64,000 bases of DNA from Ptiloglossa arizonensis. Taxonomy: Eukaryota > Arthropoda > Insecta > Hymenoptera > Colletidae. This document shows positions 54,631 through 64,000 of the stretch, in pieces. Under the pieces are notes generated by a model that was not told the origin of the DNA, searched no databases, and worked only from the letters and a program-made list of their open reading frames with translations. Every line of letters starts with the position of its first letter. Positions within the stretch are counted from its first letter, which is position 1. The translations under genes and the position numbers were made by a program. Where the stretch lies: contig NW_027478717.1 of assembly GCF_051014685.1 (NCBI RefSeq), forward strand, positions 1-64,000, given 5' to 3'.

Positions 54631-55215
54631 TTATACGTTATTCGTTATACGTTAGACGTTATACGTTATACGTCATACGTTATACGTTATACGTTATACG
54701 TTATACGTTATACGTTATACGTTATACGTTATATGTTATACGTTATACGTTATACGTTATACGTTACATGCTATACGTTATACGTTATACGTTATACGTT
54801 ATACGTTATACGTTATACGTTATACGTTATACGTTGAACGTTATACGTTATACGTTATACGTTATACGTTATACGTTATACGTTATACGTTATACGTTAT
54901 ACGTTATACGTTATACGTTATACGTCATACGTTATACGTTATTCGTTATACGTTAGACGTTATACGTTATACGTCATACGTTATACGTTATACGTTATAC
55001 GTTATACGTTATACGTTATACGTTATACGTTATATGTTATACGTTATACGTTATACGTTATACGTTACATGCTATACGTTATACGTTATACGTTATACGT
55101 TATACGTTATACGTTATACGTTATACGTTATACGTTGAACGTTATACGTTATACGTTATACGTTATACGTTATATGTTATACGTTATACGTTATACGTTA
55201 TACGTTACATGCTAT
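54631..55215. repeat. 301-bp tandem repeat, about two copies
   Basis: TTATTCG plus TTAGACG (near 54,637 and 54,938), TTATATG (54,730 and 55,031), TTACATGC (54,764 and 55,065) and TTGAACG (54,832 and 55,133) all recur at 301 bp (43 heptamers). A further TTATATG/TTACATGC pair follows at 55,170-55,210 after a shortened interval. TTGAACG is a variant I see only here. Confidence 0.85.
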
Positions 55216-57668
55216 ACGTTATACGTTATACGTTATACGTTATACGTTATACGTTATACGTTATACGTTATACGTTATACGTTATACGTTATACGTTATA
55301 TGTAATACGTTATTCTTTATACGTTATACGTTATACGTTATACGTTATACGACATACGTTATTCTTTATACGTTATACGTTATACGTTATACGTTATACG
55401 ACATACGTTATACGTTATACGTTATACGTTATACGTTATAGGTTATACGTTATACGTCATAGATTATACGTTATACGTTATACGTTATACGTTATACGTT
55501 ATACGTTATACGTTATACGTTATACTTTATACGTTATACGTTATACGTCATACGTTATACGTTATACGTTATACGTTATACGTTATGCGTTATACGTTAT
55601 AGGTTATACGTTATACGTTATACGTCATACGTTATACGTTATACGTTATACGTTATACGTTATACGTGAAACGTTATACGTTATACGTTATACGTTATAC
55701 GTTATACGTTATACGTTATACGTTATATGTTATACGTTATACGTTATACGTTATACGTTGTACGTTATACGTTATACGTTATACGTTATACGTTATACGT
55801 TATACGTTATACGTTATACGTTATACGTTATACGTTATACGTTATACGTAATTCGTAATACGTTATACCTGATACGTTATACGTTCTACGTTATACGTTA
55901 TACGTTATACGTTATACGTTATACGTTATACGTTATACGTTATACGTAATACGTAATAAGTTATACGTTATACGTTATACGTTATTCTTTATACGTTATA
56001 CTTTATACGTTATACGTTATACGTCATACGTTATACGTTATACGTTATGCGTTATACGTTATACGTTATACGTTATAGGTTATACGTTATACGTCATAGA
56101 TTATACGTTATACGTTATACGTTATACGTTATACGTTATACGTTATACGTTATACGTTATACTTTATACGTTATACGTTATACGTCATACGTTATACGTT
56201 ATACGTTATACGTTATACGTTATGCGTTATACGTTATAGGTTATACGTTATACGTTATACGTTATACGTTATACGTTATACGTTATACGTTATACGTTAT
56301 ACGTTGTACGTTATACGTTATACGTTATACGTTATACGTTATACGTTATACGTTATACGTGAAACGTTATACGTTATACGTTATACGTTATACGTGAAAC
56401 GTTATACGTTATACGTTATACGTTATACGTTATACGTTATACGTTATACGTTATATGTTATACGTTATACGTTATACGTTATACGTTGTACGTTATACGT
56501 TATACGTTATACGTTATACGTTATACGTTATACGTTATACGTTATACGTTATACGTTATACGTAATTCGTAATACGTTATACCTGATACGTTATACGTTC
56601 TACGTTATACGTTATACGTTATACGTTATACGTTATACGTTATACGTTATACGTTATACGTAATACGTAATAAGTTATACGTTATACGTTATACGTTATT
56701 CTTTATACGTTATACTTTATACGTTATACGTTATACGTCATACGTTATACGTTATACGTTATGCGTTATACGTTATAGGTTATACGTTATACGTTATACG
56801 TTATACGTTATACGTTATACGTGAAACGTTATACGTTATACGTTATACGTTATACGTGAAACGTTATACGTTATACGTTATACGTTATATGTTATTCGTT
56901 ACACGTTATACGTTATACGTTATTCGTTATACGTTATACGTTATACGTTATACGTTATACGTTATATGTTATACGTAATACGTTATACGTTATACGTTAT
57001 ACGTTATACGTTATACGTTATACGTTATACGTTATACGTTATACGTGAAACGTTATACGTTATACGTTATACGTTATACGTGAAACGTTATACGTTATAC
57101 GTTATACGGTATACGTGAAACGTTATACGTTATACGTTATACGTTATATGTTATTCGTTACACGTTATACGTTATATGTTATTCGTTATACGTTATACGT
57201 TATACGTTATACGTTATACGTTATACGTTATACGTTATACGTAATACGTTATACGTTATACGTTATACGTTATACGTTATACGTTATACGTTATACGTTA
57301 TACGTTATACGTTAGACGTTATACGTTATACGTTATACGTTATACGTTAGACGTTATACGTTATACGTTATACGTTATACGTTATACGTTATACGTTATA
57401 CGTTATACGTTATACGTTATACGTTATACGTTATACGTTATACGTTATACGTTATACGTTATACGTTATACGTAATAAGTTATACGTTACATGCTATACG
57501 TTATACGTTATACGTTATACGTTGTACGTTATACGTTATACGTTATAAGTTATACGTTATACGTTATACGTCATACGTTATACGTCATACGTTATTCGTT
57601 ATACGTTATACGTTGTACGTTATACGTTATACGTTATACGTTATACGTTATACTTTATACGTTATACG

Positions 57669-58156
57669 TTATACGAAATATGTAATACGTAATGCGTTTT
57701 ACGATATTCGTTATACGTTCTTCGTTACACGTTATACGTTATACGTTTTGCGTTATACGTTTTACGTTATTCGTGATACGTTATACGTTATACGTTATAC
57801 GTTATACGTTATACGGTATACGTTATACGTTATACGTTATACGTTATACGCTATACGTTATATGTTATACGCTATACGTTATACGTAATATGCAATGCTT
57901 CATACGTTTTACGTTATTCGTTATACGTTTTTCGTTACAAGTTAAACGTTATACGTTATACGTTATAAGTTATATGTCATAAGTTATACGATACATGTTA
58001 TACGTTATACGAAATATGTAATACGTAATACGTTTTACGATATTCGTTATACGTTCTTCGTTACACGTTATACGTTATACGTTATGCGTTATACGTATTA
58101 CGTTATTCGTGATACGTTATACGTTATACGTTATCCGTTATACGGCATACGTTATA
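57669..58156. repeat. Degenerate island 13 (long form)
   Basis: A copy of island 5 at 18,109 bp that keeps TTATCCG (near 58,131). Confidence 0.8.
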
Positions 58157-60440
58157 CGTTATACGTTATACGTTATACGTTATACGTTATACGTTATACG
58201 TTATACGTTATACGTTATACGTTATACGTTATACGTTATACGTTATACGTTATACGTTATACGTTATACGATATACGTTATACGTTATACGTTATACGTT
58301 ATACGTTATACGTTATACGTTATACGTTATACGTTATACGTTATACGTTATACGTTATACGTTATACGTTATACTTTATACGTAATACGTGATAAGTTAT
58401 ACGTTATACGTTATACGTTATTCTTTATACGTTATACGTTATACGTTATACGTTATACGTCATACGTTATACGTTATACGTTATACGTTATACGTTATAC
58501 GTTATACGTTATACGTTATACGTTATACGTTATACGTTATACGTTATACGTTATACGTGAAACGTTATACGTTATACGTTATACGTTATACGTTATACGT
58601 TATACGTTATACGTTATATGTTATACGTTATACGTTATACGTTATACGTTGTACGTTATACGTTATACGTTATACGTTATACGTTATACGTTATACGTTA
58701 TACGTTATACGTTATACGTTATACGTAATTCGTAATACGTTATACCTGATACGTTATACGTTCTACGTTATACGTTATACGTTATACGTTATACGTTATA
58801 CGTTATACGTTATACGTTATACGTAATACGTAATAAGTTATACGTTATACGTTATACGTTATTCTTTATACGTTATACTTTATACGTTATACGTTATACG
58901 TCATACTTTATACGTTATACGTTATGCGTTATACGTTATACGTTATACGTTATAGGTTATACGTTATGCGTCATAGATTATACGTTATACGTTATACGTT
59001 ATACGTTATACGTTATACGTTATACGTTATACGTTATACGTTATACTTTATACGTTATACGTTATACGTTATACGTTATACGTTGTACGTTATACGTTAT
59101 ACGTTATACGTTATACGTTATACGTTATACGTTATACGTCAAACGTTATACGTTATACGTTATACGTTATACGTGAAACGTTATACGTTATACGTTATAC
59201 GTTATACGTTATACGTTATACGTTATACGTTATATGTTATACGTTATACGTTATACGTTATACGTTGTACGTTATACGTTATACGTTATACGTTATACGT
59301 TATACGTTATACGTTATACGTTATACGTTATACGTTATACGTAATTCGTAATACGTTATACCTGATACGTTATACGTTCTACGTTATACGTTATACGTTA
59401 TACGTTATACGTTATACGTTATACGTTATACGTTATACGTAATACGTAATAAGTTATACGTTATACGTTATACGTTATTCTTTATACGTTATACTTTATA
59501 CGTTATACGTTATACGTCATACGTTATACGTTATACGTTATGCGTTATACGTTATAGGTTATACGTTATACGTTATACGTTATACGTTATACGTTATACG
59601 TGAAACGTTATACGTTATACGTTATACGTTATACGTGAAACGTTATACGTTATACGTTATACGTTATATGTTATTCGTTACACGTTATACGTTATACGTT
59701 ATTCGTTATACGTTATACGTTATACGTTATACGTTATACGTTATATGTTATACGTAATACGTTATACGTTATACGTTATACGTTATACGTTATACGTTAT
59801 ACGTTATACGTTATACGTGAAACGTTATACGTTATACGTTATACGTTATACGTGAAACGTTATACGTTATACGTTATACGGTATACGTGAAACGTTATAC
59901 GTTATACGTTATACGTTATATGTTATTCGTTACACGTTATACGTTATATGTTATTCGTTATACGTTATACGTTATACGTTATACGTTATACGTTATACGT
60001 TATACGTTATACGTAATACGTTATACGTTATACGTTATACGTTATACGTTATACGTTATACGTTATACGTTATACGTTATACGTTAGACGTTATACGTTA
60101 TACGTTATACGTTATACGTTAGACGTTATACGTTATACGTTATACGTTATACGTTATACGTTATACGTTATACGTTATACGTTATACGTTATACGTTATA
60201 CGTTATACGTTATACGTTATACGTTATACGTTATACGTTATACGTAATAAGATATACGTTACATGCTATACGTTATACGTTATACGTTATACGTTGTACG
60301 TTATACGTTATACGTTATAAGTTATACGTTATACGTTATACGTCATACGTTATACGTCATACGTTATTCGTTATACGTTATACGTTGTACGTTATACGTT
60401 ATACGTTATACGTTATACGTTATACTTTATACGTTATACG

Positions 60441-60928
60441 TTATACGAAATATGTAATACGTAATGCGTTTTACGATATTCGTTATACGTTCTTCGTTAC
60501 ACGTTATACGTTATACGTTTTGCGTTATACGTTTTACGTTATTCGTGATACGTTATACGTTATACGTTATACGTTATACGTTATACGGTATACGTTATAC
60601 GTTATACGTTATACGTTATACGCTATACGTTATATGTTATACGCTATACGTTATACGTAATATGCAATGCTTCATACGTTTTACGTTATTCGTTATACGT
60701 TTTTCGTTACAAGTTAAACGTTATACGTTATACGTTATAAGTTATATGTCATAAGTTATACGATACATGTTATACGTTATACGAAATATGTAATACGTAA
60801 TACGTTTTACGATATTCGTTATACGTTCTTCGTTACACGTTATACGTTATACGTTATGCGTTATACGTATTACGTTATTCGTGATACGTTATACGTTATA
60901 CGTTATCCGTTATACGGCATACGTTATA
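60441..60928. repeat. Degenerate island 14 (long form)
   Basis: A copy of island 6 at 18,102 bp. It sits downstream of the same private GTAATAAGATATACG mark (60,242). Confidence 0.8.
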
Positions 60929-61784
60929 CGTTATACGTTATACGTTATACGTTATACGTTATACGTTATACGTTATACGTTATACGTTATACGTTATACG
61001 TTATACGTTATACGTTATACGTTATACGTTATACGTTATACGTTATACGATATACGTTATACGTTATACGTTATACGTTATACGTTATACGTTATACGTT
61101 ATACGTTATACGTTATACGTTATACGTTATACGTTATACGTTATACGTTATACGTTATACGTAATACGTGATAAGTTATACGTTATACGTTATACGTTAT
61201 TCTTTATACGTTATACGTTATACGTTATACGTTATACGTCATACGTTATACGTTATACGTTATACGTTATACGTTATACGTTATACGTTATACGTTATAC
61301 GTTATACGTTATACGTTATACGTTAGACGTTATACGTTATACGTTATACGTTATACGTTATACGTTATACGTGATAAGTTATACGTTACATGCTATACGT
61401 TATACGTTATACGTTGTACGTTATACGTTATACGTTATACGTTATACGTTATACGTTATACGTCATACGTTATACGTCATACGTTATTCGTTATACGTTA
61501 TACGTTATACGTTATACGTTATACGTTATACGTTATTCTTTATACGTTATACGTTATACGTTATACGTTATACGTCATACGTCATACGTTATACGTTATA
61601 CGTTATACGTTATACGTTATACGTTATACGTGAAACGTTATACGTTATACGTTGTACGTTATACGTTATACGTTATACGTTATACTTTATACGTTATACG
61701 TTATACGTTATACGTTATACGTTGTACGTTATACGTTATACGTTATACGTTATACGTTATACGTCATACGTTATAGGTCATACG

Positions 61785-62098
61785 TTATACGTTATACGCT
61801 ATACGTTATATGTTATACGCTATACGTTATACGTAATATGTAATGCTTCATACGTTTTACGTTATTCGTTATACGTTTTTCGTTACAAGTTATACGTTAT
61901 ACGTAATACGTTATAAGTTATATGTCATAAGTTATACGATACATGTTATACGTTATACGAAATATGTAATACGTAATACGTTTTACGATATTCGTTATAC
62001 GTTCTTCGTTACACGTTATACGTTATACGTTATGCGTTATACGTATTACGTTATTCGTGATACGTTATACGTTATACGTTATACGTTATACGGCATAC
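61785..62098. repeat. Degenerate island 15 (short form)
   Basis: A copy of island 7 at 18,095 bp with the same sublineage marks (CAATGCTTC replaced by TAATGCTTC; no TTATCCG). Confidence 0.8.
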
Positions 62099-62358
62099 GT
62101 TATACGTTATACGTTATACGTTATACGTTATACGTTATACGTTATACGTTATACGTTATACGTTATACGTTATACGTTATACGTTATACGTTATACGTTA
62201 TACGTTATACGTTATACGTTATACGTTATACGTTATACGTTATACGTTATACGTTATACGTCATACGTTATACGTCATACGTTATACGTCATACGTTATA
62301 CGTTATACGTTATACGTTATGAGTTATACATTATACGTTATACGTTATACGTTAGACG

Positions 62359-62701
62359 TTATACGTTATACGTTATACGTTATACGTTATACGTTATACG
62401 TTATACGTTATACGTTATACGTTATACGTTATACGTTATACGTTATACGTTATACGTTATACGTTATACGTTATACGTTATACGTTATACGTTATACGTT
62501 ATACGTTATACGTTATACGTTATACGTTATACGTTATACGTTATACGTTATACGTTATACGTTATACGTTATACGTTATACGTTATACGTTATACGTTAT
62601 ACGTTATACGTTATACGTTATACGTTATACGTTATACGTTATACGTTATACGTTATACGTTATACGTTATACGTTATACGTTATACGTTATACGTTATAC
62701 G
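62359..62701. repeat. Long perfect heptamer run
   Basis: About 49 unbroken units, the 18.1-kb partner of the run at 44,265 and slightly shorter, which accounts for a one-heptamer step in the offset. Confidence 0.8.
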
Positions 62702-64000
62702 TCATACGTTATACGTTATACGTTATACGTTATACGTTATACGTTATACGTGATAAGTTATACGTTACATGCTATACGTTATACGTTATACGTTATACGT
62801 TGTACGTTATACGTTATACGTTATTCGTGATACGTTATACGTTATACGTCATACGTTATACGTCATACGTTATTCGTTATACGTTATACGTTATACGTTA
62901 TACGTTATACGTTATACGTTATTCTTTATACGTTATACGTTATACGTTATACGTTATACGTTATACGTTATACGTTATAGGTTATACGTTGTACGTTATA
63001 CGTTATACGTTGTACGTTGTACGTAATAAGTTATACGTTACATGCTATACGTTATACGTTATACGTTATACGTTATACGTTATACGTTATACGTTATACG
63101 TTATACGTTATACGTTATACGTTATACGTTATACGTTATACGTTATACGTTATACGTTATACGTTATACGTTATACGTTATACGTTATACGTTGTACGTT
63201 ATACGTTATACGTTGTACGTTGTACGTAATAAGTTATACGTTACATGCTATACGTTATACGTTATACGTTATACGTTATACGTTATACGTTATACGTTAT
63301 ACGTTATACGTTATAGGTTATACGTTGTACGTTATACGTTATACGTTGTACGTTGTACGTAATAAGTTATACGTTACATGCTATACGTTATACGTTATAC
63401 GTTATACGTTATACGTTATACGTTATACGTTATTCTTTATACGTTATACGTTATACGTTATACGTTATACGTTATACGTTATAGGTTATACGTTGTACGT
63501 AATAAGTTATACGTTACATGCTATACGTTATACGTTATACGTTATACGTTATACGTTATACGTTATACGTTATACGTTGTACGTTGTACGTAATAAGTTA
63601 TACGTTACATGCTATACGTTATACGTTATACGTTATACGTTGTACGTTATACGTTATGCGTTATAAGTTATACGTTATACGTTATACGTTATACGTTATA
63701 CGTTATACGTTGTACGTTATACGTTATACGTTATACGTTATACGTTATACGTTATACGTTATACGTTATACGTTATACGTTATACGACATACGTTATACG
63801 TTATACGTTATACGACATACGTTATTCTTTATACGTTATACGTTATACGTTATACGTTATACGACATACGTTATACGTTATACGTTATACGTTATACGTT
63901 ATAGGTTATACGTTATACGTCATAGATTATACGTTATACGTTATACGTTATACGTCATACGTTATACGTTATAGGTTATACGTTATACGTGAAACGTTAT

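Larger units (their letters stand above)
1..64000. repeat. Heptanucleotide satellite array (TATACGT)n, continuous
   Basis: The whole window is a head-to-tail tandem array of TATACGT, always in the same orientation. The consensus holds two G/C bases in seven (about 29% GC) and one CpG per unit. Single substitutions make recurrent variant units such as TTGTACG, GTCATACG, TTATTCG, TTAGACG, TTATGCG, GTGATAAG, GTGAAACG and TACTTTATACG. The array begins and ends inside the repeat, so neither edge lies in this window. No interval longer than a few units departs from the 7-bp pattern. Arrays like this are typical of eukaryotic heterochromatin; chromosomal location and species cannot be read from the sequence. 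Confidence 0.99.
55220..64000. repeat. ~18.1-kb duplication, downstream copy (cut by window end)
   Basis: The order of variants matches 37.13-45.91 kb up to the last base. Landmarks include GACATACG at 55,348 and 55,397, CCTGATACG clusters near 55,850, 56,565, 58,727 and 59,341, islands at 57,674, 60,446 and 61,785, and the short-period marker cluster at 63,010-63,670. The marker at 57,485 has the common TTACATGC form where the upstream copy has TTACATGT (39,375), so the two are not identical. Confidence 0.85.

Noticed and set aside
47550..55070. Link between the 301-bp loss at 47.56 kb and the 301-bp tandem unit at 54.7 kb
   Set aside because: The lengths agree, but the lost part carries GTGATAAG/TTACATGC and GTCATACG units while the tandem unit carries TTATATG, TTACATGC and TTGAACG. 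The equality is probably chance among multiples of seven.
1..64000. Long plus-strand open reading frames (up to 710 codons, near 24,817-26,949) encoding tyrosine/arginine-rich heptad repeats
   Set aside because: Every plus frame of the heptamer reads YVIRYTL and has no stop, so open frames arise without selection. They overlap in all three frames, start at chance ATG variants (TTATGCG, TTACATGC, TTATATG) and end at chance stops (GTGATAAG, TTAGACG, TTATAGG). Substitutions show no sign of being kept in one frame.
1..64000. Telomere repeat
   Set aside because: The unit is not G-rich, and no TTAGGG, TTTAGGG or TTAGG tract was seen. The higher-order structure and dense variants are unlike telomerase-made arrays.
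1..64000. CRISPR array
   Set aside because: There are no unique spacers; the intervals between any chosen repeat are the same heptamer.
1..64000. Centromere identity or CENP-B boxes
   Set aside because: A centromeric role is possible but nothing in the sequence proves it. No CENP-B-box-like GC-rich motif is visible, and satellite size alone does not define a centromere.
1..64000. Transposon or retroelement insertions
   Set aside because: No stretch departs from the heptamer lattice long enough to hold terminal repeats, target-site duplications or coding domains; even the degenerate islands stay in register.
1..64000. TATA-box promoters, terminators or tRNA/rRNA genes
   Set aside because: TATA occurs in each unit by composition. 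No GC-rich stem, poly-T after a stem, or conserved RNA gene motif is present.
1..64000. Sequencing or base-calling artefact producing a false simple repeat
   Set aside because: Random errors would not reproduce the same ordered variant units at fixed offsets of 2,569, 3,339, 7,761 or 18,100 bp. Local copy number may still be misassembled.

Overview
The whole 64,000-base window is one uninterrupted simple satellite built on a 7-bp unit, TATACGT (canonical rotation over both strands AACGTAT), about 9,100 units long. I find no gene, RNA gene, transposon or unique flank. The array runs off both window ends, so its full length exceeds 64 kb. A satellite of this size points to eukaryotic constitutive heterochromatin (pericentromeric, subtelomeric, sex-chromosome or B-chromosome type). 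The sequence does not allow a species call, and I do not recognise the unit as a published satellite.

The information lies in the substituted heptamers, which act as bar codes and show a layered history of segmental duplication. Region A (1 to about 18.1 kb) is a higher-order repeat with a 7,761-bp period: the tail of one copy, two full copies and the start of another. Each full copy contains an inner tandem duplication of about 3.33 kb. A 595-bp segment is present in the copies at 1.2-1.9 kb and 17.35-18.02 kb but missing from the middle one. Region B (about 18.1 to 64 kb) uses a partly different variant vocabulary (GTGAAACG, TACTTTATACG, GACATACG) and is a mosaic of nested duplications: periods of about 4.2-5.1 kb (18.85-26.9 kb), 2,569 bp three times (26.9-34.4 kb), 4.44 kb (32.3-41.0 kb), 2.78 kb (38.2-43.1 kb), 4.49/4.19 kb (41.4-49 kb), 763 bp (49.5-50.7 kb), 1,834 bp (50.5-54 kb), 301 bp (54.6-55.2 kb), and an overarching duplication of about 18.1 kb (37.13-45.91 kb repeated at 55.22-64.0 kb).

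The heptamer register is remarkably stable. From first to last base the phase can be explained by three 2-bp irregularities (near 2,010, 9,773 and 23,035); nearly every other length change is a multiple of 7. The plus strand has no stop codon in any frame of the consensus and always reads the heptapeptide YVIRYTL. The minus strand has TAA every 21 bases in every frame. Long plus-strand open frames are therefore an arithmetic by-product of the repeat, not genes. Region boundaries are approximate wherever they fall inside runs of perfect heptamers.
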